The notes beneath the pieces were generated by a model. That model was not told the origin of the DNA. It saw nothing but the letters and a program-made list of their open reading frames with translations, and made no database searches. From Amborella trichopoda (taxonomy: Eukaryota > Streptophyta > Magnoliopsida > Amborellales > Amborellaceae), in NCBI RefSeq assembly GCF_000471905.2, contig NW_006499705.1, positions 5,363,750 through 5,427,749 on the forward strand: a stretch of DNA of 64,000 nt, read 5' to 3'. The translations under genes were made by a program, and so were the position numbers. This document shows positions 1 to 12,070 of this stretch, one piece after another. Every line of letters begins with the position of its first letter. Within the stretch, counting starts at the first letter, position 1.

Positions 1-247
1 GTACATCTCAAAAATCAAGATTGTCTACAAGGTGATCATTTACCTATTGTACATAACAGTCATAATCATTATTGTCTCTTAAATTTCGGTGGTTGTAGAG
101 TAGTGATTAAATAGGCACAAAATTCAAGAAATTTTTTTCTCGTATTTCGTTACTCAAATCAAGCTATCTAATTTGATATTTAATGAGTGGAAATGATTGT
201 GACGTCTATGTACAAAAGATAAATGATCTCTTTACAGACAATCCCTC
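1..247. mobile_element. TIR-type MITE remnant (GATTGT...ACAATC family, variant)
   Basis: The left end reads GATTGTCTACAAGGTGATCA and the right end carries TGATCTCTTTACAGACAATC, so the ends are inverted repeats of each other. A related copy lies at about 36733-36926. No coding capacity. The left boundary may be cut by the window edge. Confidence 0.5.
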
Positions 248-249
248 AA

Positions 250-585
250 AAATCCTACACAAAAGTGTGTCACAACATTAGAGAACTCTCCAATTGATCT
301 CTCGACCTTGAGATATATAGACGTAAAGAAAAAAAAGAATTCCAAATCCAAAGAATGATGCATATTGTAATAAGTTATCTAAACAATCTATTTTTAATAT
401 TCTTAAATGCTTCTTGCTCTGCTCGATCTGTACCATTTTTTGGATTAAAATCATAATAGGGATGAAAATAAAATTTCAAACCATTATAAAGTTTTCGGCA
501 CCACAATCACATTTCTAAGCAAATTTTAGAGGTTTGCCTTATTTCTATTGTATAAGGAGGGGACCCTATACAAACCTCACCTTTT
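250..585. mobile_element. Partial copy of the GTTTGTATAGAGCC MITE family
   Basis: The interior resembles the copies at 32301-32648 and 59885-60252 (shared blocks CTCCAATTGATC, GACCTTGAGAT, then a right end with CCTATACAAACCTCACC). No clear 9-bp duplication was found, probably because the left end was disturbed by the neighbouring element. Confidence 0.5.
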
Positions 586-841
586 AAAAAATTGTTGGGT
601 CATCAGAATCGTGCAATGTGACCTGGAATTATTGGGGACTGTCCTTGTTCCTTGACAATATCTAGAACTGGGCGGTTTTTATTAGAATCGGCCCGGTTCC
701 CACTTATTATTTTCAAATTTTTATAGTTGATTGTCTCGATTGGACTGTCGATTTGGATAGGCAACTCACCGCTCTCGACCGGTTTTCCCAAATGGCTGAT
801 TCACCTAAGCAATATGGGTTTTTAAACACTATGTCTGACAA

Positions 842-1080
842 TAGGGCTGACAATAGACAGATTGCCCAACCCAAAAACTAGGTCCTGGGCGGGGCCAAAG
901 CAAGGCCACCACAACCTACAAACAAGGCTAGGATGGATTGGGCCAGAGCCGTGACTGGGCCGACTCGGTTCAGCATAGCTGGGCCCTTTTATCATTATTG
1001 TTATTTTATTTTGTTTACTTCTATTGTATTTTGCCCAGCCGTGCTCGGGAGAGGGTTGGCCCATTCCATAGCCACCCCTA
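842..1080. mobile_element. hAT-like non-autonomous element (TAGGG(G/C)TG ends)
   Basis: Left end TAGGGCTGACAATAG and the reverse complement of the right end TAGGGGTGGCTATGG match at 11 of 15 positions. The flanking 8-mers TCTGACAA and CTTAACAA agree at 5 of 8 positions, as for an old 8-bp hAT duplication. The interior is rich in GGGCC/GGCCC and has no coding capacity. Better preserved relatives are at 24947-25126 and 58059-58482. Confidence 0.55.
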
Positions 1081-1330
1081 CTTAACAAGAATGTGTGGTG
1101 TCTAATCAGTTGATTACGAGTTCTCTAGATGTGCATGTGGGATAATTGGTTTATCGTACACCATAGGTGCACCCCCCATTGATTTCTATCTGACGTCGGA
1201 GATTAGAGAATCACCTTGCACAGTTGGAATGCTTGTTATTACAAACAATACGTGATATCTATCATCTGTCATGGAATGAAAGGTGGATGTCCATCTGGTG
1301 CATCATATGTTATGCACCACTAGTGTATGA

Positions 1331-2412
1331 TATTAGAAACTGTGTATTTTTGTATATTTGTGCCTTTGGCCCCTATGAAAAATTATTTCAAAATACTAAA
1401 AAGAACTCTTTGTTTATTGATTTATTCATAAGGAATATACAAGACCTGTATAAATATACGTTCAACAACAATCAAAGATAAATACTAACGGTTATAGATA
1501 ACTACTAACTAATCTTATTATAATCAAGAGATACCTAAGCGATATATATTCATATATATACATATCTCATTATGTATTCATAATGATGTATATTAATATA
1601 GATATACATACTCTAATACTCCCCCTTAAACTCAAAATGCTTTTACACAAAGCAGCCGAAGTTTGAATAATAAGTTGCATAAACGAATTAGTTGGATATT
1701 TAAGTCTTCACGTGCATAGCGTGACCAATAGAAGCAGTGGTTTCTTGCTTGAAGTACAAACACAGAATAATACTTGGAAGAGCTAACAGAACTCGACGAG
1801 GATCCGAGACATATTCAGCATTTGCAGTCCAGAACACAGGTCAAAACAAAAACAAATATTGTTTTGTAGAGAGTCGAAGCACGACTCGGCAGAGAGTCAA
1901 AGAAGGACTCGACAAAGAGCGCATATAGGCCATTTTTTTATTTAGAGGTGGATTGCCTGGTACAACAGTTTGTTGACGGCGATTGTCAATAGAAAGCTTT
2001 TTTTGAGTCGCACACCAATAGTTTTGAACTACACGGAGAATTGCTTGCAAAAAAAAAATTTGAAAGAGATTTGCAAGCAAAAATTAGGCACCAACTTTTT
2101 CTCTATCATCAAATCAAAATTCACAGCAAAATAGAAATGAAAGATAAGTTTCCAAAACTATTTTGCATAGATGAGTCTCAAGCCCAAAAGGAAGCGGCTA
2201 TGATTCCATGTTAGAAACTGTGTATTTCTGTATACTTGAGCCTTAGACCTTATGGAAGATTATTTCAGAATACTACAAAGAATTGTATGTTTATTGATTT
2301 ATTTATAAAAAAATATAAAAGACCCATTTAAATATACGAGCCAGTAACAATTGAAGGTAAATACCAACGGTTATGAATAACTACTAACTAATCTTATCAT
2401 AATCAAGAGACA
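1331..2412 (-). mobile_element. Deleted LTR retroelement (TRIM-like or Copia derivative), fossil
   Basis: Two direct repeats of about 200 bp (about 1331-1533 and 2209-2412) share the end TTAGAAACTGTGTATTT and the block ACTACTAACTAATCTTAT. Read on the minus strand, the repeat at 2209-2412 begins TGTCTC, ends CA, and is followed directly by a sequence resembling the initiator-Met tRNA primer site. A purine-rich tract on the minus strand near 1618-1627 suggests the other LTR extends to about 1618. The interior is about 0.6-0.7 kb with no recognisable gag or pol, so the element is broken, and the LTRs differ enough to suggest an old insertion. Confidence 0.6.
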
Positions 2413-4532
2413 CCATGGCACATTAGATTATTTTTACACAGGTGAGTGCTCGTCATTAAGAACAACCTATGGTCTGTGCTCTCTTACAAAGAATGGACGG
2501 TGGATGTCCCAAATGTGGAGATTATCTGTGCACCATTAGTGTATAGTATACAACACAGAAATGTTAATTTGTGTACAGCACATAGTTGCATTGAAATAAA
2601 CTATACACATAGGGGAATTTACGACAACCTCAGGGACAACGAATGTTGTTGCACAGAGTGGATGGTGGGTGTCCCCGTGGTGTATCATACTGTACACCAA
2701 GTGCTACACTACCTACTTTCTTGTTATGAAATTTAATAAAACGGCACCTAGGACATAGGATAACGGAATGGAGGTGAGGTTTGGCTTAGTATAGCATGTC
2801 ATCGTGTGGGTCCACTGCTATTGTTGTGGCTTCCATTCCTACCGTTAGTTTTAAAATCACTAAGTAATTAAAAAATAGGTACATGTATGTTTTCCGAACT
2901 AAATTACCTAAAAAAACCAACTAACTAATTAAAAACAAACCACTAACTAATTCAAAAACGGGTAGGGGCCTATTTTTTTCATTGAATTACCAAAAAAAAA
3001 ACCAGATAGAGGCCTGGCCTGTTTTACTCACAAAGCTCGAGTACATAGGTTGCTTCCTTTATAGGTCCTTCCAAAGGAGCTGGGGAGTCTGGTTTTTAGG
3101 TCCTTCTAGAAGAGCTGGGGAGTCTGGTTTTCAGAGTTTTGCTGAGAAGATATTGGAAGGGGGTGCTTAGTTATGCAACATGTCATCATGTTATGGTGGA
3201 TTGACAAGTAGGAGCTCGGCTTTTGGGCACAATGAAACCATGCTTGGATGTTTATTTTAAATTTATTTATTTTTATCAAAATGCACCTAAGAGATCAACC
3301 AACCATAGAGGCTATATACTCCTAATCTCATTGGGAAGTATAGTTGCACTTTGTAATTACACATTCAACTCGAAAGTTGTGCAAAACATCATTTGGATGT
3401 GCAAAGATTCAATATCTTGTATTTGCAATCGGGACTGAGTTTTGTAGTGGGATGGATGGACTACTTATGGGTTATTTCTTTAGTAGATCAGTGAGGAACA
3501 GAGGTCTTATCCATTTTTAAAAGTAGTTATTGGTTTTTGAATGTGGTAGTGGGAATAGAAACCTAGAGTGCTAGTTAAGACTCAGGTAATGCTACCGTCG
3601 TGACCTCAACCCCATTCCTACTTAGGGGTTGTTTGATGAATTAGCGCAAAATAACGAGTTTCTCCGCTTTTCACGGTCTTTCATAAATTATCACTTTTTT
3701 GTTTGGGTTGAAAGTAGGGGTGGAAAATGGGCCAGGTTGACCCGTGGACTCAATTGGAAGATTTGAGTCGACCTAGATAATGGAAGATCTGGGTCCACTT
3801 AACCTTATATATTAGTAAAAAATATGTGTAAGTAACAATATAGTATAACATACATAAATATTTAATTCATTTATTATTATTCATAGGGCCAGACTTGACC
3901 CGAACCGACCCGACCCAGTCGTTTGTGTCAGGGTTTAATTGACTTGGACCCGATCAATTCCCAACAAAAGCTACAGAAAATTATTGACCATCCTGGCGGT
4001 GGTTTGCAGCTTTTATGAAAGACTGGGAAACCTTATTTTAGTCTCCTATCCATTTTTCTAAAATGCAAAGCGGAAATGTGGTCATTTTATTTCTATTTAA
4101 TTAGCTTGGGAAAGGAAAAGGTATGATATACATAAAAGAATATAGCTTGGGTTTAGAGTAGTTAAATCCAAATGATGCTTTGCTGGTCTAATAAAAACAA
4201 AGAATTGGTAATAAAAATGGTCGAAATCAATATTTGACATGTTTTGATTTATTTAATCAATTAAATAAGATTATATATATTTTCACATATTCCATATTTA
4301 AACTATGAGTTTATTTTCCCTTTAACTTTCGGCCCACCTGATCCAACTGCCAGTCGAGCAAGTTTTAACTAGGCTAGTCCGAACCTTATAAAAGAAGTTC
4401 ATCAAGTTGATTCAATTTTATGTCAAAGCTTTCGTTCTAAGAGAGAACGAAAACTCAAAATATTATGGAAATAATAGATCGCATTGGGTGAGGTGAGAGA
4501 GCCTCAAAAATTTGGAAAAAGGATTAATAGAA
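2413..4532. other. Intergenic, no gene seen
   Basis: About 2.1 kb without a credible gene; open frames are short and match no family I recognise. It holds blocks of a dispersed repeat with GTGCACCA/TGTATAGTATAC motifs near 2446-2720 (related sequence at 1140-1330 and 23359-23571). Near 3714-3970 there is a partial hAT-like sequence beginning TAGGGGTGG with GACCCG-rich interior. No complete ends were found for either. Confidence 0.4.
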
Positions 4533-4923
4533 GGAAAAAGTTTTTATAAGGGTGAGGCCCTAAAAAGCCACACCTCAAAAATTCCCAAGAAGAGGTTATT
4601 TCGATGCTTAAAAATCCTCAAATTAATGATTTCGACCTCAAGTGTATAAACATGATAAAAAATAGATTTTGAAGTGTTGGAAATAGTACATCTTGTAGCG
4701 CATTTTGTAGATCGTCAATTTTCAAGATTATCAAGTGTTCAATGATAATAGATCCAATCGATTTACACTTATTTTTGAAGTTTTAAATTTTATAATTAGA
4801 CATAAAGATAAATTTTCAAGCCGTCATAATGATTTTCAGTACTAAAATAACATCTGTCCATACCATGTCAAGGTGTGCCTTACTTTGATCGTTTAGAGCC
4901 TCATGCTTATACAAACTACATCT
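4533..4923 (-). mobile_element. MITE, GTTTGTATAGAGCC family, perfect 9-bp duplication
   Basis: Flanked by TTAATAGAA on both sides (4524-4532 and 4924-4932), 9 of 9 identical. The ends are inverted (GGAAAAAGTTTTTATAAGG against GATGTAGTTTGTATAAGC in reverse complement). Interior resembles the copies at 62266-62657 and 62701-63067 in the same orientation. A 9-bp duplication and long subterminal inverted repeats fit a Mutator-like MITE. Confidence 0.8.
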
Positions 4924-5125
4924 TTAATAGAATAACACTATGCCTACGTACCAAATCTGATTGGGATCAATCTAGATCGACAATTTCTGATCCGGAGGCA
5001 ACATTAAAACCCTGCTAAATTCAAAATCTAAATCCTCTTCCCTGCCAAATTCAAAATCTAAACCCTCTTTGGCTCCAAAGGCTCATGCGTTGATGGTGGA
5101 TAACAGCTCAAGTTAAAAAAACAGT

Positions 5126-5130
<5 letters not shown>

Positions 5131-5172
<42 letters not shown>
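5131..5172. repeat. (GA)n microsatellite
   Basis: An uninterrupted GA dinucleotide tract lies about 250-290 bp upstream of the membrane-protein gene at 5424, with further CT tracts at 5299-5320 and 5412-5422. GA/CT tracts are common in plant core promoters and leaders. Confidence 0.85.
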
Positions 5173-5173
<1 letters not shown>

Positions 5174-5359
5174 GTTAGTGTTGTTTTGAAATTCAAAATT
5201 TGATCCTCCTAGCATAAAGCAAAACACGCTGTGAGCCGAGCCCACACCCAAGCAACCAATGAACCTAAGACAAAACAAGGCCCCTCAATGGCTCTCCCTC
5301 TCTCTCTCTCTCTCTCTCTAGCCGTTATAGGAAAGATACAAGCCCCTACTTTCCCCTCC

Positions 5360-5366
5360 TATTTAA
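5360..5366 (+). promoter_or_regulatory. Probable TATA box of the 5424 gene
   Basis: TATTTAA lies 58 bp upstream of the start codon, implying a short leader of about 25-35 nt that contains a CT tract. Position and sequence are typical of plant TATA elements; the call is an inference. Confidence 0.5.
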
Positions 5367-5423
5367 ACCTCCTGACCTCCTTCTCATCTCTCCAATACTC
5401 ACCTGCAACTCTCTCTCTCTCCA

Positions 5424-6050
5424 ATGGCTTTCTCCAAGCATAGAAGCTCCCTCCCATGCCTCAACCTCCTCCTCACCTCCCTAAATCTCTCTCTCATCCT
5501 CGCCGCCTCCGCCTCCATCTCCACCCTCCTCCTCCTACGCCGGCCCCCCTCCCCTGTAGGCTGGGCCTTCTTCGCCGCCTCCGCCTCCTCCCTTGTCTCC
5601 GCCTTTCTCGGCTTCTACTCCCAACTAAACCAATGCCTCTTTCTCACTCACACCACCCTCCTCCTCTTCTCTCTCCTCCAACAAGGGTCCTCAATTTTCA
5701 TGCTCATTCTTAGAAAAAACACATGCATAAGGCTCCTTGAATCTCCAAGAACTCAAAGAGAAGTCAAAATCTTGATCAAGGCGCAAGTGGGTTTTGCCCT
5801 ATCTGTGTTTTTGCTCCAAATTGTGGTGTTGGGACTCATGTGTGCCATAGAGAGCTGCATTGTGAAGGAGTTCATGGGGCTTGAGACCAAGAGAGAGGAA
5901 ATGGGGAGAAAAAGGGGGAGGAAAGTGGCACATGTGAGAGCTGAGGCCATGGTTCAAGAGGCTCACATGGAGGAGGTTAGAGTGCGAGAGTTTGAGGAGA
6001 AGAATGAGAATAAGTATGGCCAATGGGTGAAGCCTGATTTTGAAGCTTGA
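5424..6050 (+). CDS. Plant-specific four-pass membrane protein (tetraspanin-like), intronless
   Basis: A 208-aa protein from one uninterrupted frame. Hydrophobic segments lie at about residues 10-38, 44-66, 72-95 and 118-142. A Lys/Arg-rich cytosolic-type tail follows (REEMGRKRGRK at about 155-165) and the protein ends in KYGQWVKPDFEA. I remember this layout, an N-terminal basic patch with LNLLLTSLNL, a central FLGFYSQL and a terminal KYGQWVKxDFE, from an uncharacterised angiosperm family often labelled membrane lipoprotein or transmembrane protein. Its biochemical role is unknown to me. The chosen start is the ATG at 5424, just after a CT-rich leader and a TATA-like element. An overlapping frame at 5231-5443 has no family resemblance. 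The second half has lower GC and codon use unlike the CT-rich first half, but the frame is open throughout. Confidence 0.85.
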   Translation: MAFSKHRSSLPCLNLLLTSLNLSLILAASASISTLLLLRRPPSPVGWAFFAASASSLVSAFLGFYSQLNQCLFLTHTTLLLFSLLQQGSSIFMLILRKNTCIRLLESPRTQREVKILIKAQVGFALSVFLLQIVVLGLMCAIESCIVKEFMGLETKREEMGRKRGRKVAHVRAEAMVQEAHMEEVRVREFEEKNENKYGQWVKPDFEA

Positions 6051-7446
6051 GCTTGGGAAATATTGTCACTTTAATGTACCTCCATTTATTTTAAGTATAG
6101 AACTTCTATGCAGTAGGAGAAGTATAGAATACTTGTTTAGCTACTATTGTTTTTTATTTTTATATGATTTGTCCCTTTGTACACTAAGATTTGTGAATTG
6201 ATTTTTTGCACCTATAGGAGCATATTGTGCATTTGCTCATTCAGGTAAAAACCAAAGTAAGGAGTATTTTTGTGGACCCTTAAATAGCCACTACAACAAA
6301 AATAATAATAATTCAAATTGCATGGTCTATGTACCTAAAGAAAATGGCCTCCACAAGGGACCCTCCAATTTTTAGGTGAGTGAGATCTAAGTGCATAAGA
6401 ATTCAAAATCTAACTTTTCTTTGGGAAAATACTATGGTGGTTCTTGGATGGATCCCAAATATTGCATCGAAAAAATTCGCCCAAGTAGCTCTTTTGCCCA
6501 CAAGGATTAGTAAATAGTAGGCTCCCATGGGATCATACTATATAAGGCAGATTTTTAATTTTTTTTAAAAAAATGTTCAAGAAGTACAACCATGAACATG
6601 TTCTCCATGCCTTCTTCTATGCGGTTGTTGGGTGTGTGTGGGGGAGAGAGAGAGACTCCCAGTCCTTAATTTTCTTCTTTGCCCAAAGAAGAGATATCTT
6701 CATAGTTAATTATTTGGATGCTTGCCATCAAGAATAATCTTTATAAGGACTCAAGGATATTCCAAGTTCAAACAGAGGAAAATACGGAGAATGCTAAGGA
6801 CTTGTACTTCCATTAGTTTGGAGAATAATGTTTAGAGACAATGGTTGCCATTTTCACCGACCATCTGTTACTCCATAATTTGTTTTGTCACCCTTTGAAT
6901 ATTAATAGGCAAATATTTTTTTGTGACTTCTAACACATAATTTATATGTATCAATAAATGGATGGTAAAATAATGTCACAATCCATAGGTAATTGTGTTT
7001 TGACCTCTTAATGTTAAATGGTACGTTTTTAACCCTTTAAATGATTCTGTAAGGGGTTTTGACCGTTTAATACCATCACCCATAACAATTCATTACTAAA
7101 TATCAGTGATTTAAAAAATCACAGGTAGTAATTGACTGGAACCAATCCGGTTCTAGGAAGGCATCGGTACCAGTAATATTCCCCTAATTTTCCCCTTCGC
7201 CCCCTCTTCCCCCACCCCAACCAAAAGAAAACCCCCAACCTTTCTATATATTTCGTTTTTTGTTCTTTTGCTCTTTTAATGTTTTCATTAGATACCTTAA
7301 TAAATCATAAGCCACAAACCTCACTTCAGGTTTTTTTTTTTTCTCAAATATTTTCTAAGCCACCCAACCAACGAATTTAGATCAATGATCCGGCAATTTG
7401 ATGGGATCAATGAGTGAAAGATGCACCCACTAATCCCTTTTTAGAA
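6051..7446. other. Intergenic, no gene seen
   Basis: This stretch holds the 3' side of the membrane-protein gene and then AT-rich sequence with scattered low-complexity tracts (GA near 6640, T-runs near 6555 and 7330). I see no gene, RNA gene or complete repeat with matching ends. Confidence 0.4.
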
Positions 7447-7669
7447 GGGATTGTATACAATGAAATCATTTACCTTTGATACAAAGTCACAATTAGTTAC
7501 ATCCATCCGATGTCAAATATGATAGCTTGGGCAAAGCTCGAGAAAATTTCTTTTAAAGTTTGAGCTTAATCAATGGAATAGATACAATCATCCAATTGCA
7601 TATCCAATGGTCAAAATCAATTGTGACCACCATGTACCAAAGATAAATGATCTCATTGCATACATGTCC
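7447..7669. mobile_element. MITE, GGATTGTATACAATGA family
   Basis: Left end GGGATTGTATACAATGA and right end TCATTGCATACATGTCC are inverted repeats. Flanks TTTTTAGAA and TTTTTTAAA agree at 7 of 9 positions, suggesting a 9-bp duplication. Related copies are near 24437, 31612, 36951 and 61080. No coding capacity. Confidence 0.65.
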
Positions 7670-8116
7670 TTTTTTAAAAAACACTTATTAATATGAAATA
7701 CAGTGACTGAAACGTAACGCCTACGGAGGGATGGAATAGCATGACAAGGTTTCATCCCATATGTAAATAAAAACGCATTTTGAAATCGAAATTGGTTTCA
7801 AATAGTTGTACGTTAGTTGGCTGAGATAAATTTGGTTTCAAATAGGTCAAAAGCCTTGTATCCACAAATATGCAAATTCAATATACGATCTGGTTTGATT
7901 CATCATTTTGGCAAAAATAGAATGTTATCATACATGAATATGACAGACATGAGAGAGAGAGAGACAGAGAGAAAGAGAGACTTATCTTATGACATACATG
8001 AAAGAGATAAATAATCTAATGGCAGACATGAGAGAGAAGAGAGAGAATAACTCATTTAGTCCACAAATTCCTTTGGAATGGCTAGCTCCTTTCCGAGAGA
8101 GAGAGAGAGATTTGGT

Positions 8117-11100
8117 TTACACATTCCTTTCGAATTGTCGAACTCCTTTCTGACCCTGGAATCTTGCATCAAATCTCAGAAGCAAAGAGTTGGTCACAAC
8201 CAATATGGAGCTCAATGCCATCAGTCCTCCTGCCAAATAAAGTCAAAAAGTTCAAAATATCATGGATCCTGATGAATTTCAACCAAGCTTAAGTTGAGGG
8301 CCAATTTGAAGGTAACAGTACATTTTAAGGCTGCCTATAATTACAAGCACTGAATTTTCCAACCTATTTTCCAGCTTTGGGGCAATTTCGATCTACTTGG
8401 TGGACCTAGAACAAAAGGAGCAAAAACATGATGCATATGCTCGAATTTTCTCATTATGTTTTGTTTCTCTATAGATCTTCTCCTTTCATGCTAATCCATG
8501 GCGTTATATTGTCTCCTTAATTATTTCGCATTGAGATAAGTGCAAGCAAAATGCAAATAATATTAGTGAAGAACTGCAGATTTTGCTTGAAGGTTTCTTT
8601 TGCCTCTATAATCTCAATAAATCCAAAAATCAGTTCATAACCACATAGCCTTCAGAAAAGTTATCAAAATGAGGCCAGAAATACCTTCATATTGCATGCA
8701 GGTGCTCCAATTTCAAAATCCTCGAGCACCCATTTGATTTATGGAGGCATTCCAGGCTATTTCTGTTATTTCTAGTCCTAAAATTGACTTCTTTATAGTT
8801 TTGGTGTCTTAGTTTTATAAAAAGCAAAAAATTGTTCAAAACTTGCACGCCGGTTCCCCTTATCATACAGGCAAGCAGCAAGATACTGACTACTTTTTTA
8901 TCCGTAATTGTATGAATAGTTTCAAATTCGACTAACCTGAGAGAGAGGGTGTCATAGCCAAATCAAAATGTGGGAGTAGCACCCCAGCTGCAACAGGAAT
9001 GGCAACAATATTGTATAGCACAGCCCATGCCAGGTTTTGACGAACTTTTCCAATTGTTGCTCTCGCAAGGTCCAATGCATCTACCACCTTTGTAGCGACA
9101 TATTATTCAAAATTTATGGCAAAAGATACAAATTGCTCAGTTCATGATAAACGAAAGTAAATGACACATCTACAATATCATGGAAAAGGAAGCTAACTTT
9201 TTGTGATCTAGTTTCATGGATTTCATTAGCGTAGAGAGGCTGATAGTCCTAAATCTGAAGGCACCAGAGAAAATTTAAAGACATACCACCCAAGGAAAAA
9301 ATGCACTAAGAATTTAATTCATAGAAAACGATCTTCCAAGGCATAAAAGAGTTCACAAAGGTGCAAATGCTTTACCTGTGAGAGCCTGTTACCGAGGAGA
9401 ATGACAGATGCTGCATCAGATGCAGCATTGTCTTTATCTTGAATTCGCATTGCAAGACCAACGTCAGCAGTGGCCAAAGAAGGTGCATCATTTATGCCAT
9501 CACCAACCTATTAGTCAATGAAGCACGGGACAGGATATACCCCAGATTAAATATCTTACTCCATTTTCTTGACAAAAATTAATTGAAGTTTCATTGGCCC
9601 AACAATCCAGTTGTCATAACGAGAAGCACATGCACATGAGATTCAACCAAAGAATGTGGGCATTGAGATCTAAGAATATCATTTCTTTACCATCGCAACA
9701 CATTGGCCCTGAGTTTGCAGAGTTGATATAGCACATGCCTTCTCCGATGGAGTCAAGCAAGCATTTACATTCTCACTATCTATTCCAACTATCTTTGCTA
9801 CGCTTGCAACTGCCTCTTCCCTGTCACCAGATAACAGGATCGTCCTGATTCCCATTTGCTGGAGCCTTCCATAACCAGAGCAATCAGTAAGCAGACTGAA
9901 CATAAGCAAGCATGCATTCATGCACATATACACATACATGGATGAATAGGTTTGAAAATTTAATTCAACTCAGGCACAAAGATAGCAGAACTGGACAAGA
10001 TCAAAGACAGATCAAGTTAAAGGATTTGCATGTTGGAGAATTCAATTTAAACAAAAACAAGAAAGTTAGAATTTTTCCATCATTAAAAATCCATATTTGA
10101 ATAAGAAAGTTTCATTATAGGCAAATACATTTTATTTAATGCAAGGAAATACTGTTAGGAGAAAATAAAATTACCTTCCAACCATAGATTTGGCATCACG
10201 CCGCAAGGTATCTGACACGGCAACTGCACCTATGATGCCTTCCCCCTGTAGCCCAACATATACAACAGTACTGGGGTTGTAACATGTGGAAGACCCATTT
10301 GGTGACAACTCTCTTATACCATTTTCAAGCTCGCTTAAATCAGATTGTCTGGTTATTTTCTGGAAACTTTCATGAACCCATTTCCTTGTTCCAACTGCAA
10401 CCAACTTTCCCTCTACCTCTGCTAAGGCTCCAAACCCAGGTTCAGTAAGCTGCCCTCTAGTGAGAGGGATTTCCAGATTTAGGAATTCAGCATTTTTTAC
10501 GATAGCTTTGGCAATTGGATGTGAAGCTGTTTTCTCCACTGCAGCAGCTAAACGAATGATCTCTTCTTCTTTGTATTTCAAGGAAGCAACTGAAGTAACA
10601 ACTGGCCTTCCTTCTGTAAGGGTTCCTGTCTGAGAACCAGGAAGAAAAAGAAGGGAGGGAATTATGGAATGAGTTTACATTATAAATTAAAGAGAAAGTA
10701 CACTTCGAGTAACTGCATAGATCTTGCAGGTGGCCTTGAAATTGAATAGGGGAGAACTGGGACTGTGGTCTATTTTTTAAATGACCATTATATCCCAGTG
10801 GCAAACCAGGGTGAAATTGTCATTTCAAGAAATTGAGATGTCCAAGCACTGTCTTGATATTTCAAGTTGCCAGACAATGTGCATGATCTATGCAGATTTT
10901 CTAAGTACTGTCCTGATATTTTCCCTAAATCATTCTTTGTTCACCAAAATATTTGCATAGACAAACAGAAAGCTACAAAAGATTGAGAAATACTTTGTCT
11001 AGAGCAACAACATCGACACCAGCCAACCTTTCTAACACATCACCTCCTCTGATGAGAAGTCCTTGCTTTGCACCTTTCCATGTCAATGCCATCAAAAGAG

Positions 11101-12036
11101 AAGTTAGAACTTCCTAGAAAAATGGCAATGTAGAATCCAAATGTACGATTTTTTTTGCTCAATTAATTTGTTGTTCATAAGTTTCTCTTTTGCCTATATC
11201 ATCATTACTTAATGCCATCATCATCATCATCATTCATTAGTTAATATGAAAAAATGATGACCAAACACAAAAGGCTTATGGATGGATAGAAAAGCATGAT
11301 CTAAAGAAATGGATTAAGAAAACATGGTGGATTTGAATAAGTACAATGCCAATCAGCACAAACCATCATGGAGAAACATCCAAAAGAATCAAAAGGAAAA
11401 ACATCCAATAATATTTCAAGCCATTAAAAGACCTGGGAAACAGTTTACTGTGAAGGATCATGCAACATACGTGAAATACTCATCTTTCAATTAGTGAGAA
11501 AGGAACAAATGGAATAAGTAAAATAGGTAAAAGTACAAATCTTACCAAGGGAGGTGCCTACAAGTATGGCTGTGGGTGTAGCAAGGCCAAGAGCACAAGG
11601 GCAAGAAACAACCTGAAAAAATGAAGCTTACATTTATTATATAATTCTTACCCATATATTATATAATTCCTATCCATCACCAGAACTCGATACAACGGGA
11701 ACACATTGTAATGTCATTTGAATCAGAAATCAAATAAGAACTTGGAACATGTAGTCAAAAAATTGTCTTTCATTTGCTTTTTATTGCTCAACAAAGATGG
11801 TAGAGCTGATAAAGTTATTAAGTCACCAGGAAAAAGGAATTGGAATGCCAATACCCAGCAAATTCAAAATGCATTATTTTTTCACTTTCACAGTTGTCCA
11901 ATATAAGTAGTTGTTCTTAAACCATTAATTGCTAGATTTGTTACAGGAATAAATCCATAAGCACTTCATTCATATAAGAATATTTTGTCACTTCCAACAG
12001 GCTATACTTCAGTTTGTATACAACTTTCTACAAAAA

Positions 12037-12070
<34 letters not shown>

